Shown here: positions 1-11,931 of the stretch, in pieces
Layout: every line of letters starts with the position of its first letter
Numbering within the stretch: the first letter of the stretch is position 1
DNA from: Pyrenochaeta sp. MPI-SDFR-AT-0127
Lineage: Eukaryota > Ascomycota > Dothideomycetes > Pleosporales > Cucurbitariaceae
Reading direction: 5' to 3'
Length of the DNA stretch: 64,000 nucleotides
NCBI GenBank assembly: GCA_020747015.1
Contig: JAGTJM010000038.1
Coordinates: forward strand, 248,001 to 312,000
Made by a program: the position numbers and the translations under genes
The notes under the pieces: generated by a model
What the model was told of the DNA's origin: nothing
The model's database searches: none
The model's input: the letters and a program-made list of their open reading frames with translations, nothing else

Positions 1-2293
1 TCGGCGCGACAAATGGGCGACAAAACAGTGTATAAGCATTACGCGCAGGCCGTAGGTTGGTTCCTGGTATCATTGAGTTTGTTCTTCGCTATTGGGTGGG
101 GGTTCTTCACAAACTTCCCAACAATTTGTGAGTAGTGTTTCCGACTGGATATGAGGATATCGATTTCCTGCGTATAGAAAAACCTCGATCTGAGTACAGC
201 GGCCTTTGAAGATTATGAACTGATTTCATATTCCAGGGCTTACGTACTGGACCAACGACGCCGCTTCAGAGCACCCAACTCACTCTTTTAGTTACTATGC
301 TGGGATATATGCATTGCTCAAGGTGTGCGGATTAATATCGCTTCTTCTCCTCGCCATAACACTTTGGGTCTTCGCTATCGAAAGAGCAGGTGCCAATCTA
401 CACCAGGATGCTCTACAGACCCTGCTTCGAGCACCATTGCGATTCTTTACTACAACAGATACCGGAGTCGTTACGAACTTGTTCTCTCAAGATCTTAACC
501 TTATAGATACAGAGTTACCAGAAGCAACGTTAAACACCTTGTTTTGTGTAAGTACATTCCTTCTGTAACGTTGGCTATACGCACCGACAGTCAGCTCACT
601 CTCGAGACTATCATCAAAAAAGAGAACACAGGTCTGACGCAAAATTTACAGGTCTTTCAAGCAATTGGGCAAGCAGCTGTGATGCTTACATCGTCCGCCT
701 ACCTTGGCATAGCCTATCCGTTCCTTGGAATTCTGCTCTATTATGTGGGCAAGTTCTACCTGCGGACTTCCAGGCAACTAAGGTTTTTGGACCTTGAAGC
801 TAAAAGTCCATTGTAGTAAGTTTTTCCACTTGATCACATATAGTGGAACCATAATGTACTGTGCTGATCTGCGCCTTGTAGCACACATTTCCTGGACAAT
901 CTTAAGGGTATCACAACGATTCGAGCCTTCGGTGAGTCAGATACGCAGACACTCGCTCCTATAAATGGGCGAAGAGGATTTTCCAGGATGCGCTATGCTA
1001 TCGCGGATTGAAACATAATGTTGCTGCTAACACTAGTCTTTTGCAGGTTTCCTTCCCAAAGAGCTCGAGAAGAATATTCGCCTGCTTAATACGAGCCAAC
1101 GGCCGGCTTATCTTCTTCTCATGATCCAAGAGTGGCTGAACCTCGTTCTAGGCCTTGTAGTCATGTCGTTAGCAGTGATTATGGTGACACTATCAGTACG
1201 GCTTCACTCAAATTCCGCGTTTGCCGGTGCGTCCTTGTACAGTCTCATCACGCTCGGCGAGAATCTCGCAGGCATTGTTCTGTACTGGACCAGACTCGAA
1301 ACTTCGATTGGGGCAATTGCACGACTCAAGACTTTCAGCCAAACAGTTCAACCAGAAGATAAAGATGAGGAAGACATTATTCCTCCTGAGCAGTGGCCTC
1401 AGACCGGTGTGGTGAAGCTTGAGGGCGTATCTGCTAGCTATGGGTAAGACGCCTCATCTTATCTAAATGCTGCCACCGACAATGACAATGATGCTGACCT
1501 CCTTAGCGCGGAAGAAGACGAAGATGCTGAAACAGAAATGAAGCTCGCTCTCCGCAACATTGATATCATGATCCGCTCCGGTGAAAAAGTTGCTATTTGC
1601 GGTCGTACAGGTAGCGGTAAATCTAGCCTTATCGCCCTTCTACTCAAGCTCCTTGACCCTACATCTGCGACCGCCGATAGGATCGTTATCGACGACATAC
1701 CGCTCCACAAAATCAACCGGTCAGCCCTACGCCAACGCATCATCGCTGTGCCACAGGAAGCCGTATTCTTGCCCGACGGATCGACTTACATGACAAATTT
1801 AGACCCATTTAATGCATCCACCCCTGACGAGTGCGAAGCCGTTCTTACAGCCGTTGGCTTGTGGAGCTTTGTTGAAGACCGTGGCGGTCTGCACGCAGGT
1901 ATGAGTGCTAGCACTCTTAGCGCGGGCCAGCGACAGCTCATGTCCGTTGGTCGTGCTCTTCTTCGGAGAAAGATCCACGCACGGAGCATCGGGATGGCGT
2001 CATTAGGATTTACTGGTGTGTCAGATCGAGGTATTCTATTGCTCGATGAAGTGAGCTCGAGCGTGGACTATGCGACGGAGCGGGTCATCCAGGAGATTAT
2101 CCAGACCGAGTTCAAGAATTACACGGTCATTTCGGTGAGCCACCGGCTGGATATGATCATGGACTTTGACAGAGTGGTTGTCATGGACGCCGGCGAGGTG
2201 GCTGAGGTGGGTAATCCGCGTTTTCTGGCAGATGACCAAGGCACGAGGTTTGGAGATCTTGTACGGGCGGCGGCAAATGATAAGACGAAGTGA
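1..2293 (+). CDS. ABC-C (MRP-type) multidrug exporter, 3' part; 5' end outside window
   Basis: This is the C-terminal half of a full-length ABC-C transporter, a plasma-membrane or vacuolar ATP-driven pump. Coding exons read 1-127, 237-547, 652-815, 882-931, 1047-1443 and 1507-2293, joined by GT-AG introns that keep one frame. The visible part has a transmembrane domain with long hydrophobic stretches (around 315-400 and 1121-1300), then nucleotide-binding domain 2. That domain has a Walker A GRTGSGKS (about 1596-1619), the signature LSAGQRQ (about 1915) and a Walker B ILLLDE (about 2034). The Walker motifs look functional. It faces the A-T-C synthetase tail to tail, 349 bp away, so it may export the cluster product. 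Its promoter lies outside the window, so co-regulation cannot be tested here. Family assignment is firm; substrate is unknown. Confidence 0.9.
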
Positions 2294-2642
2294 TTGCTTG
2301 TTGTTCTGAACATACGTGACAATCCTTCTTGTGGATCCCACGATGAATTACGGCCTGTCTGTCTGCATCAGACTAAAACGTTCGCTCAAGTAGACCAGAT
2401 ATGAGATATCAGAATTGATCCGTTGTCTTGGTTGCCATTCCACACGGAGTGATATCAGAACTTCATTTGGGCTTCATTACTCATGTATCATTGTCAACGG
2501 CCAACGAGCGAGAGCCTCCGCATAATCATGACCATAGCACCGAATTCAACACCAAGCATGCCCCCTCTATGCAAACCAGCCACTGAAATTCTATATCACA
2601 AACCGACAATTGATTTTCCATCAAATCGGCATATCTCAACTA
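2294..2642. other. Convergent intergenic spacer, no gene seen
   Basis: Short spacer between the 3' ends of the ABC exporter and the A-T-C synthetase. It should hold both terminators; nothing else is recognisable. Confidence 0.6.
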
Positions 2643-5600
2643 CTAGTTGACCAACTCTCCAACCAGCGTCTCCTCTGTCGCCTTGGCCAATCCCTCTAGT
2701 ATCCTCGCCGGCACACCAGCCATCTCTGTCGCCCAGGCCAGGTCAATTTGATCTGACTGTATCTCGAAACGTGCCGCTACGTTCTCGTCCTCTGAGTGCA
2801 CGTACCACACAATCGGGTAACTATGCCTTTGCTTTTCCTGATACGACCAATTCGGCGTTGATGGTGACTCCATATCTAGGAACGACAACACGTTGGTAGT
2901 CACGGTTCGAGGATCCATACGGATCGACTCCGGAAGTGCAAGCGCTAGCCCAGCGAACTCGAGTATGTCGAGTGTGGTCTGGTGGACGGTAGTGAGCCAG
3001 GTGTGCACAGTGAGAGAGGGATCGACGGATGCGCTAAAGGGCGCGCTATCAACTAGGCACCCTACAAGGGATTGTGCGCCGGGCCAGGGAATGGTACGGC
3101 CAGACAAGCTGATGCGGAATCCGACGCGGTCCCAGCCGCTAATGTGCCGCAGGAAGAGTGACCATGCTGCGTACACCATTGTACTAGTTGTGATGCGCAA
3201 GTTGCGCGCTGCCTTGTCTAGGTTCGCTTTGCTCAGCGCGAGGGGCGCGTCGAAGCGGATGAGATCGAAATTCTCAAGAGCTGGAAGTGGTGTCTGTGGA
3301 CTGGGGAATTGCAGCACAGATGAAGCTGGTATTGGCTTGACCATGTCTTCGAACATTTGTATGGCCTGCGGCATGTTCTCGCGTTCGTACGTGTGCATGA
3401 AGCGCGCAAAGTCCTCCATGCGAGGACCTGGTGTCACGGGCTCGCCAGCCAGGGCGCGGTCGATATCTTGTGAAAGTACATACTGTGCAACAACATCGAT
3501 CAAGAGGTGATGTATGCGCCAAACGTAGGCGAGAGCTTTACGCTCGGGGACAGAAACGCACGTAACTTGGAAATATGGCATTTCGATGTCCTTACGTGTG
3601 ACCGACTTCATTGCGTGCCATGCTTGCTCCTCAGCTGCCTCGCATGCAGTTTCGAAATCGATTTCCGAGGTGCTGACTTCCTTCCAGTCAAGGTTGAGAC
3701 GGCCGAGAGGAGAGGCGGTGAAATTAGTGACGTCGAAGCGCATCTGGAAGATGCTGTGGGCAGAGACGGCTTTGACGAACGCATCATGGAGCTCGGCGGC
3801 AGTTGGGGTAGTAAGAGGTGCTCCAATGTATTTTGTCACACCTATTAGAGCGCAAGATAGTGGATTCTGCAGCGAGCGTGCGAAAAACAATCTCTGCAAT
3901 GGGGTTGTGGGCACTGCTCCATCTAGAGATCTGTTATCCTCCCCCATAGGCTCCTTAGAATTACTCCAAAGGTTTTTAAGTTTTCCTTCTAACAATTCAA
4001 TAGTGTCCAGTCGAAGAATTTGAATTACTGAGACTCCATATCCATGCTTTTTCAAAATGTGGGACAACCGAATGGCGGTGAGAGAGTTACCTCCCAGTCG
4101 AGTGAAAGACGAATCGCTCTCCAGGTCCCGCAATGGAATATGCAAGCATTTGGCAAAAGCCAGGCGTAGTGCTTCATACACTGAGATAGGTCCGTCGTGA
4201 AGAGATATTTCATCATCCTTATTCGTTACCATTTCTTCTCGCTGCATCTTGAGTTTCGGTCGATCTACTTTCCCATTTGCGTTGAGAGGGAAGGTATCCA
4301 TCGCGAAGAACTCATCTGGGATAATGAAATGATCGAAACGCTTTTTCATATATCCGCGCAACTCCTCAACATTAACATTAGCTGGTTGGACGTAAGCAAC
4401 GACCTTGTCCCGCCACTTCAAAGCAACAGCTAATCGGATTGGCGGAAAACTCAGGAGCGCTGGTTCGACTTCGGACTCAAGATTGATCAGGAAGCCTCGG
4501 TTTTTGACTAAAGAATCTGCGCGGCCAGCAAAAATGAGCTGGCCGTCTTTACGTCTGCGTACCAGATCCCCGGTCCGATAGAACCGCTCACCGTGCCAAT
4601 GAATGAATTTCTTCGCTGTCAGCTCCGGGTTGTTCAAGTATCCAGCTGCCACGCCGGGGCCAGCGATCAACGCCTCTCCGTAATCATCACACTCTTGGAG
4701 CTCCTCATCTACCAGGATGACCTTGAATCCAGGAAGAAGATTGCCGAGGGTAACATCCTCGTCGGGGTGAAGTTCACCAAACGTCATGTTGCAGGTGGTT
4801 TCCGTTGGGCCATATGTAGTGAAGAGTTTCCTCTTGGGAGTAATCCACTGACGTATTACATCTGGACTTGGTCCTTCCGCACCCATGACGATATAACGCA
4901 CTCGGTCATACGATGAAGGATCGAGCATTGCCAGCATTGATGGAGTGAGTAGTAGCGCATCACAGGTGGTAGCAACCTCGGCGAAAGTTGGTCCTGAAGC
5001 CATCACTAGCGTACGACCATGTGTTAGAGTCGTCCAAATGACGGATCCACACCCGTCGAAGCCAACAGAAAAGGCCAATAGACAGCGCATTCCTTCCAGG
5101 CCCACATTTCTTCCTACCATTCCAAATATCGCATATTCATACACAGATCTGTGGTACACCATCACCCCCTTTGGCTTGCCAGTGGTCCCGGATGTGAAAA
5201 GAATCCAGGCAAGACTATCGTCACATAATGCTTTCCGACGTACATCCAGCTGGGTATTGAGATCGTTCGTGATCTTGAGCGGAGCATGCAGCCATTCCGT
5301 TTGGAAATTCACCGTCAAAACTGGTAACTGAAGTTCAGGACACGGCGTTGTTACAACTGCTACGGTAGCAGAGAGTTCGGATAGTGCAGACTGAATTCGC
5401 GCGTGGCTCCAAGCCGCTACGTCCATAGGTGCAAGGCACGCACCGATCCTCAAAATTCCGATAATAGCCGGTAACATCTCCAGTGACATGCGGGTGAGCA
5501 GTGGGACCCTGGCGCGGGACGGCACGCCAGCCGTCAAGAGGGCCTTGCTAACATGGAGCGAGGCGGTCCGCAACCCAGAGTACGTGAGTAGCTCCCCTTG

Positions 5601-5738
5601 CCATTCTGCAGCGATTCTGTCTGGTGTCTTGGCAGCCCAGTTGTCGAAAAGGTCCACAACGCTCCCATCTAGAAATTTTGAAAAGTCGTGCCCATTGAGC
5701 AAATGATTACCATTGGAGCCATTATGTTCCAAAAGCAT
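2643..5738 (-). CDS. Three-domain NRPS, adenylation-thiolation-condensation (A-T-C)
   Basis: Single-exon protein of 1,031 residues. The adenylation domain (about 30-500) has FTSGTTGKPKG at 181-191, a conserved Asp in the FSVGFDG pocket region, YGPTETT and FYRTGDLVR, so it should activate an amino acid rather than an aryl acid. The thiolation domain carries the phosphopantetheine serine in LGGNSL (about 549). The C-terminal condensation domain (about 590-1030) has HHLLIDV (about 743), which keeps the second His and the Asp but has Val where Gly is usual. There is no thioesterase or reductase. A terminal C domain normally releases the chain onto an amine or by cyclisation. Here a plausible acceptor is the amino ketone made by the AOS of the same cluster (inference). 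It is transcribed divergently from the 2OG oxygenase across a 1.1-kb shared promoter. Confidence 0.9.
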   Translation of the reverse strand: MLLEHNGSNGNHLLNGHDFSKFLDGSVVDLFDNWAAKTPDRIAAEWQGELLTYSGLRTASLHVSKALLTAGVPSRARVPLLTRMSLEMLPAIIGILRIGACLAPMDVAAWSHARIQSALSELSATVAVVTTPCPELQLPVLTVNFQTEWLHAPLKITNDLNTQLDVRRKALCDDSLAWILFTSGTTGKPKGVMVYHRSVYEYAIFGMVGRNVGLEGMRCLLAFSVGFDGCGSVIWTTLTHGRTLVMASGPTFAEVATTCDALLLTPSMLAMLDPSSYDRVRYIVMGAEGPSPDVIRQWITPKRKLFTTYGPTETTCNMTFGELHPDEDVTLGNLLPGFKVILVDEELQECDDYGEALIAGPGVAAGYLNNPELTAKKFIHWHGERFYRTGDLVRRRKDGQLIFAGRADSLVKNRGFLINLESEVEPALLSFPPIRLAVALKWRDKVVAYVQPANVNVEELRGYMKKRFDHFIIPDEFFAMDTFPLNANGKVDRPKLKMQREEMVTNKDDEISLHDGPISVYEALRLAFAKCLHIPLRDLESDSSFTRLGGNSLTAIRLSHILKKHGYGVSVIQILRLDTIELLEGKLKNLWSNSKEPMGEDNRSLDGAVPTTPLQRLFFARSLQNPLSCALIGVTKYIGAPLTTPTAAELHDAFVKAVSAHSIFQMRFDVTNFTASPLGRLNLDWKEVSTSEIDFETACEAAEEQAWHAMKSVTRKDIEMPYFQVTCVSVPERKALAYVWRIHHLLIDVVAQYVLSQDIDRALAGEPVTPGPRMEDFARFMHTYERENMPQAIQMFEDMVKPIPASSVLQFPSPQTPLPALENFDLIRFDAPLALSKANLDKAARNLRITTSTMVYAAWSLFLRHISGWDRVGFRISLSGRTIPWPGAQSLVGCLVDSAPFSASVDPSLTVHTWLTTVHQTTLDILEFAGLALALPESIRMDPRTVTTNVLSFLDMESPSTPNWSYQEKQRHSYPIVWYVHSEDENVAARFEIQSDQIDLAWATEMAGVPARILEGLAKATEETLVGELVN

Positions 5739-6837
5739 GATTTTTGTTCATCGAAAGGTGCTATTGAGTGTTGCTAAACGAACAGAGCAGGGCGGCGTTT
5801 GATCTGGAGACAAATTAGCCCAAAGCCTAGCATAAAGGTGTTTCACAGAGGTATAAACATACCTGCACTGCGAACTGTGCTATATCCCTTCTCCGATTCA
5901 ATTTTGCAATCTGCTCTTCACCCCAAGGTATCCAGCGGTCTGAGGTAGACGGGTTGCAAGGGTGGTTTCTGTGACCCTGAAAACGCTGGGCGGGCTCGTT
6001 GCCAGTCATACCGACAAGGGGTAAGCGGTACGTGAGTCAGTTAGAAGTGCGCATTTCGCAATACCATCCTGTCATTGTGTCAATCGCCATTACGTTAGGG
6101 TCGGCCCGATCGTCAAGTATGGGAACTGTGAGATGGGGAATGCTGATGAATGGGATGCTGATGGCGGTATGCTGTTGCGGGATCCTTAGCGCATTGATGG
6201 CTGACAGTACATATGCATTGTCCGGCTCATGCAGGTCGACCGTTTGGAAGAGGCTGATGAGAGCCCCATTGAAAGACCGGTAGTTACATACAGAAGAGGA
6301 AGGTATCGAGAATCAAGGCGTCCCGCCAAGGCGCTACATCAATTCCGATGTCTCCTGCACGTAATTCTCCCCGAGATCACTTTTCCATGGAACCATGACC
6401 GTTGGTGGCTGACAACCTTGATGCATACGCATAATGAGGCTCTTGATCCGCACAAAAGTCACGTGATAATAAGTCAGTAGTTTCTTGTTATGTACATTCC
6501 ACTGCTAATGCGCTGACTCTCGAAGGCTTATCGCAGAATACGACTGACAAGGCGGTTGACTTTGTGTACGGCCACGCGTTACAGCGGAATAGGAGAAGCT
6601 GACATAGGTCAGCAGTTGAAAGTCTCGGCATAGGCTTCCTGGCGTGATCAGATGGCTGATGGGAACAGGGAGCGATATGGAAAGTTGGAGGTACCCTTTC
6701 CCTGTTCTGGCGCCTTTACTCTTTAGATGTCTTTGGCCGAGATATTTCGTAGTTTGCAAATGTTAATCTGATCCGAATATTTACCAATTCTCATCGTATC
6801 TCTGTCCAAGTGTCACTGCAATTTATTTTCTTGAACG
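5739..6837. promoter_or_regulatory. Bidirectional promoter of A-T-C NRPS and 2OG oxygenase
   Basis: This 1.1-kb gap separates two divergent cluster genes. It contains two exact copies of the cluster motif TGGCTGACA (6198-6206 and 6406-6414), a CACGTG palindrome at 6460-6465, and a looser pair of TGAC/GTCA half sites near 6597-6611. No convincing coding sequence is present. Confidence 0.6.
6198..6414 (+). promoter_or_regulatory. Cluster motif TGGCTGACA, two copies
   Basis: Exact 9-bp copies at 6198-6206 and 6406-6414, on the same strand, 208 bp apart. The same word occurs in most other cluster promoters. Probably the operator of a pathway regulator (inference). Confidence 0.55.
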
Positions 6838-7973
6838 ATGGCGATCAAAGACATCAACGGCACGCCCGTTGACGAAAGCAACTTGCCAACCGTTCGCCTG
6901 GATCAACTCCGAGCTGGAAACAATGCGGAGAGCAAGAAATTACTTGAAGCTTGCCGTATCCATGGGTTTTTCTATCTTGATTTGACCAGCGACCCAAAGT
7001 TATGCAATGACTGGGAAGAGCTGTTGGCTATTATGAAACAATACTTCAACCAGCCTTTGGACATCAAAATGCAAGATGCCCGAGGTAGCGACAACACAGG
7101 GTAAGCTAACTGACCAACACTTGGCTGGAGCCTGATTAGTTAATGACTCTCACAGATATGAGCCTAGTGGCACTGAGGTTGGCCCAAAAGCAGGGACACG
7201 GGATGGGTACGAATCTGTCAAGGTACTCCATATGAAGCTTTAGTTCAAGATGCGAATAGCCTTGCTAATCATTCATACAGTTCTCGCGACGAGAATTCCT
7301 CAACAAGGAGCTAGAATTGACGACTCCCCTCAAGGATCACACCGAATTTATCTTTGATTTCATTGAACAGGCTCACGGATGTACTATGATGATGCTAGAG
7401 AAGTTGTCTGACGAGATGGGACGCAAAGGTGATGATCGCTTCGAAGTATTTCACTCAGACGCAAAGCCATCTCTCAGCAATCTAGCAGTCTTGATGTACC
7501 CCAAACATAACGAAGCTGAGCCAGACAAAGTCGGCCACAATAAGCACACAGACATTGGATCGTTGACCTTTCTGCTTCCCAAGCAGTGGGGCCTGCAGAT
7601 CCTTTCGACTCAAACTGGGCAATGGGAGTTCGTGACGCCTCGCCCCGGGCACGCAGTGATCAATGTAGGCGACAGCTTGCACTTCCCTTCAGAGAGAAAG
7701 CTCGTCTCGGTGGTGCATCGTGTAATTCCGCTCCATGAGAAGCAGGAAGAAGACCGTTATAGCATCGCTTACTTTCTGCGTGTCAACGACGATCTGCGCT
7801 GGACGGACGCCAATGGGAATGCATGGTCTGCAAAGGAGTGGCATGACTTCAAGTTTGATGCTTTCCGCTCACCTGATGCTATGGAAAACGGAATGTCGAT
7901 CCTTACTGGAGAGATGGAGGATAACGATGTATTGAGAAACCATGTCACTCAGAATACGTTCGTCGCTGCTTAG
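6838..7973 (+). CDS. 2-oxoglutarate/Fe(II)-dependent oxygenase (isopenicillin N synthase-like)
   Basis: Exons 6838-7100, 7156-7222 and 7281-7973 give 340 residues, the usual length of this family. The N-terminal DIOX_N-like part begins around MAIKDINGTPVD, and the double-stranded beta-helix core follows. The iron-binding triad is visible as HTD (about 199-201) and the distal His in VVHRV (about 255). The RYS element (about 269) fits 2-oxoglutarate binding. The family hydroxylates, desaturates, epoxidises or cyclises small molecules, so this is likely a tailoring enzyme of the cluster product. Its promoter is shared with the A-T-C synthetase and carries two cluster motifs, which supports co-expression. 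The substrate cannot be told from sequence. Confidence 0.9.
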
Positions 7974-8490
7974 TGTATTCAGTACCTAGTTGTAGAGCTT
8001 CATCTGCTCTGTCTTTAAAGAATACGATGTATCATCATGTTTGACATTCGCTACGAGTACTCATTCTTTGTAGGATATAACTTCGGCTCAATTCAAGCAT
8101 CGCTGGAGCTCATGAGAGAGTCTAACGTCTTTGAGGGCCATCGCTATCGTATCCTTACATAGAGAAGAGGAGATATTCAAGACAGATCTAGCATCATGCT
8201 GAGGTGACAATGTTGACATAGCACATATTTTCTTCTTCGAACCGTATATAGGTTGACGTCAAATAACAAGTTAATGAAACCAAACTGTAATTGCATCCTG
8301 GTCATCTCAATCCTCAATTGGTCCGAAGTTGGATTCAACAAACGTTTTTTTCTGTCCAAATTTTTGTTTCATCAATGAATTTCATATTTTATAAAGAACC
8401 CTGCAGTCTTGCTATAGACGGATGAAGGAAGATCAGTCTGGATGAGATGACCCTTTTAAACCCCACATCAAGGATGATGTACCTGCGTCG
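7974..8490. other. Convergent intergenic spacer with one CRE-like palindrome
   Basis: The spacer lies between the 3' ends of the 2OG oxygenase and the ATP-grasp gene. The only notable site is a perfect TGACGTCA palindrome at 8254-8261. Its position between two 3' ends makes a promoter role unlikely. Confidence 0.4.
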
Positions 8491-10594
8491 TCATAGCCCC
8501 TGGCTCGCTTCGTTCAGTACCTGTTCCGCAGCTTCTACAAGGCGATGATACATCTTTACAGCATGCCTCCTACTCGTCCTTGAGTACAACAATACGTATC
8601 CAACCCACCCAACTCCTCCACTTCGAGGCGCAACCTTACCCGGATCCGCATAGAGCTCAGATCGGGTCACATGTGGTATTATCTCGGGGATTATCTGATA
8701 TACTTTTTCGAAGAAGTCCTCAGGCACAAAAATCTTCTCACCATGGACAGGTATCATGCAGTGAGCGGTCCACCATTGGGCGCCACCGCCGTTACCAGGA
8801 TGGGGATCTTCATAAGCGTAAGGCTTAGACAGCACCTTGAAACGCTCCTTATCGTCGATCGCCCGGAGAAGCTGTAGCGCGCCCATGTCCACCCCGTAGG
8901 TATGTAATGTTGCCCAATTGCCACCAGCACCAGGCGGACGGGCATTCACTTCAATAAGATAAACATCCGGTTTTCGAATTGCGCCGTTTGCCGAACTACT
9001 GTTGATGTCACGCACGACCAGATCATGGATCCCATCGCCTAAGACATCTTGGTACTGCATAGACGAGTTTTTCATCCTAGCCTCCACGTGGAATACACCA
9101 GAGCGGAAGCCGAGGTTCAATAAGCTGTGCTGCAAACCAGAACGAATAATCTCGACTTCCTCGGGAGGTAATTTACTGCTTGAGATCAAGACTGTTTCAG
9201 AAAAATCGCTGGCGAGCGTGGCCTCCCTCGCATCGCCGAGGCATGGGAAGTTATCGCAGACTTCAAGGAAGAGAACCTTGCCGTCCAAGAGCACGAAGTT
9301 GCCATCCAACTCAGGACCATCAATGTAAGGCTCAAGTAGAACGCCATGCTCTGCCAAGCCCTCCTCCTCCAACGTACGTATGGCTTGACGCAAACCTTTG
9401 TCGTCAATGATTTTCATTACGCCGCGAGAGAGCAAGCCACGGCATGGCTTGATAATCAAAGGATACTCCAGGGAGCTCAACACATCGGCCAGCTCAGGGT
9501 CGTCCAGTTGCTTCTCGTTGCGTAATGTTACAGCCTTATCGTTGAGTACTTCACGCATCTCTTGTTTGAAGTGGGCCTGCCTCATGACCTGTGCCGGCTC
9601 AGTTGGCAATTTCAGTAGCTCTGCTGCTTCAGCGGTGGCGACGACATATTCATCAGTGAATGTGGTGATACCGTCGAGTGGCTTGTCTTTGAGAGCATCA
9701 GCGATCCTTTGTGGAAGACCTTCTACATTGGTCGGATCGAGATGGATAGGAACAAATTCACCACGAAGATGGGCATATTCTTCGCCTGCCATCCAATGGC
9801 CTGGTGTATCTAGGACAACTGGCGATATTCCAAGAGCGAGAGCCGCCTCAAAAAATGATTGTGACCAATATACACCTCGTTTTGGCTCCCGCATGTTGCG
9901 GCCGGCTACAATGGCGACTCGACGAACGCCGGGCTTGGATGGAAGAAGCCAATCAAATGACAGCCTCATTTCGAGGTCCTTCTGCAATGTGAAGAAGGTC
10001 TCATAGTGAGATGCCTTTGACTGCTTTGCAAACACTGCTCCTGGGGAGGATAGCAATAAGGTGAGTAGCGAGCCCTGGTTCAGAGTCGATGAAGCGGGAA
10101 GATGTTCATTCCAGGATGAGAATGACACAACCGATTCAACAAACTCAGATTGACCAATTCTCAGGGAAAGTATATCGCTCCTACACACATAACCCTCATG
10201 TGGGGCCAGTATGATTTTTACTGGTACTTCGATCCCGTGCCTGAGCTTCTGGATTTGACGGACAAGCTTTTCTAGGGCAGTTCCAGTGGCATCGGGAATT
10301 GAAGACTCAGTCACCACATCGTTTTGGTGAGTGAAAGCTGTGTCGACGCTAAGGAGGAGATCGAGGCTGCCGAAATACATTGATGCATCCTCATCTAATT
10401 GGGCTCTGGATGGGCGCCAGTAACAATGAACCTTCGCCGGGGCTGATCCTAATGCCAGTCAGTATATAGCGTGTAACTACATCGGCAGTCTCTTAACTTT
10501 TTCCATTCAGGCTTTTGATCTGAAAGATTTCTGAGACGAAAGATCCATCTCCATTGAGTTGAACAATCATCTTGCTGGTTTCGAGTGTGGTCAT
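8491..10594 (-). CDS. ATP-grasp carboxylate-amine ligase (carnosine synthase/L-amino-acid ligase-like)
   Basis: Two exons, 10498-10594 and 8491-10448, with a 49-bp intron (GTTAAG donor), give 684 residues. I chose the start at 10594 because the short first exon joins in frame to open sequence upstream of the next Met at 10380. The C-terminal 400 residues are an ATP-grasp fold: a nucleotide-binding lobe around LIIKPCRGLLSRG, an acidic EPYIDGPELDG loop, and the metal-binding YLIEVNARPPGAGG. Such enzymes form an acyl phosphate and couple it to an amine, making peptide or amide bonds without a carrier protein. In this cluster it could attach an amino acid to a carboxylate of the polyketide or peptide (inference). 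ATP-grasp ligases are uncommon partners of fungal PKS and NRPS genes. Confidence 0.85.
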
Positions 10595-11231
10595 ACTTCA
10601 GTTTCAGGTAATGTTGCCAGCCTCGTATATAATTCTATTTGTTACCCTAATCCCAAAATTTGTCTCCAGCTTAATACTTTTCCTCTTTCCTAACGAGAAC
10701 ATGCCGCTTAGTGTGGAGCATTGCTGACCATCATGCATGCTGGTGAAATAACAATGAACAATGGCGCTTCGTCCCATTATCGAAATCGGGTAATGCTAAA
10801 GCAGAAGCTGACATCTTGACTAGCCGAATCTTTTCTTAGGGTGTCTGACATGCATTTCCAACTTCGTGCTGATCACTGAGGACATCTCTGACCTGGACCC
10901 GATTCTGGATAACCGAACTGCTTAAGGTAATTCAGCCTTCGATGCACACCCGCTCTGACGCATGCTGTTTCACATTCAATAATATTGCAACTATGATTGG
11001 TCAGGGCACTGTTCACGCGAAGTTCAAATTATGGTCTCCTTTGCATACAACCTTTAGAAGCGCCTCGAATACTTTAGCGTGATAATCACCTCACGGCAAA
11101 TTAACTGCCTACCAGACCTAGCGCTGAAAGAAACCCGAGTAACCTTGAAACCTTTCATTTCCAAAAGGGTTGTTGGGCGTTAAAGCTAACTGGCAGGACC
11201 TTAGTGCCGAGTTGTCTAGTACGCTTGAATA

Positions 11232-11239
11232 TGACGTCA
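11232..11239. promoter_or_regulatory. CRE palindrome TGACGTCA
   Basis: Perfect 8-bp palindrome recognised by many bZIP dimers, lying between the ATP-grasp gene and the bZIP regulator. A site for the cluster's bZIP protein or for a stress bZIP is possible. Confidence 0.35.
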
Positions 11240-11922
11240 TAAATCAATATGAGGATGAAGCAAGGTCCGCCAAGTGAATTATCCAGAGCATATTCTAGGC
11301 CAAGAAACTAGCACATGAGGATTGCATTTTCATTTCGGAGTATCCTGAAGAAGTTACCCTACTCTCTGCTTCCCGTAGACGGAAAAGGCAAAGAAGGCTA
11401 CTCGCAAGTTACGAAGACTTTGAAACTACCATCAGTTCGGCCTTAGACTGTGCAGGACTGTAAGACGCAAGGTTGAGTTGCCACACCTAGGACGCTGCGC
11501 GTCCGGTCCCGCTCTGTTCTTCAACGCCCCACTCCAATCTGCTTATATCGGAACATGTATGACGTTTGTCTGCAGAAGGACATGTGGCTTGAGCCCATAC
11601 TCAAGCAGAACTCGGGACCGACGCGCTCATGATTATACTTACGTATGGTCGTGTTTGATATATCGCAGATTGTATGTGTTCCCTTCTATTGCCGAGGTTG
11701 GTTTAGGCTGTATCTGATCTTTGCGGAGCCTACTGAAACAATCGTGATGCCGCGGTCCAAATTGTACCATACATACCCAGAGTCGAAAAGGCGAAGTGAG
11801 AACATAACGCCACAGAGCTTCTCTGAGGAGAACCCCAGCTTAATAAGGCCCACCGTCGTGTGCAACAATTCCATCCCTACCGTCTTGTTAACCCTTGGTT
11901 TTGTAGGCATCAAGATCCTCTA

Positions 11923-11931
11923 TGGCTGACA
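11923..11931 (+). promoter_or_regulatory. Cluster motif TGGCTGACA upstream of bZIP gene
   Basis: Exact copy about 530 bp before the bZIP start codon, suggesting the regulator may respond to the same signal as its targets, for example by autoregulation (inference). Confidence 0.45.

Noticed and set aside
8254..8261. TGACGTCA as a cluster operator
   Set aside because: It sits between two convergent 3' ends, where a promoter role is unlikely; kept only as a note.
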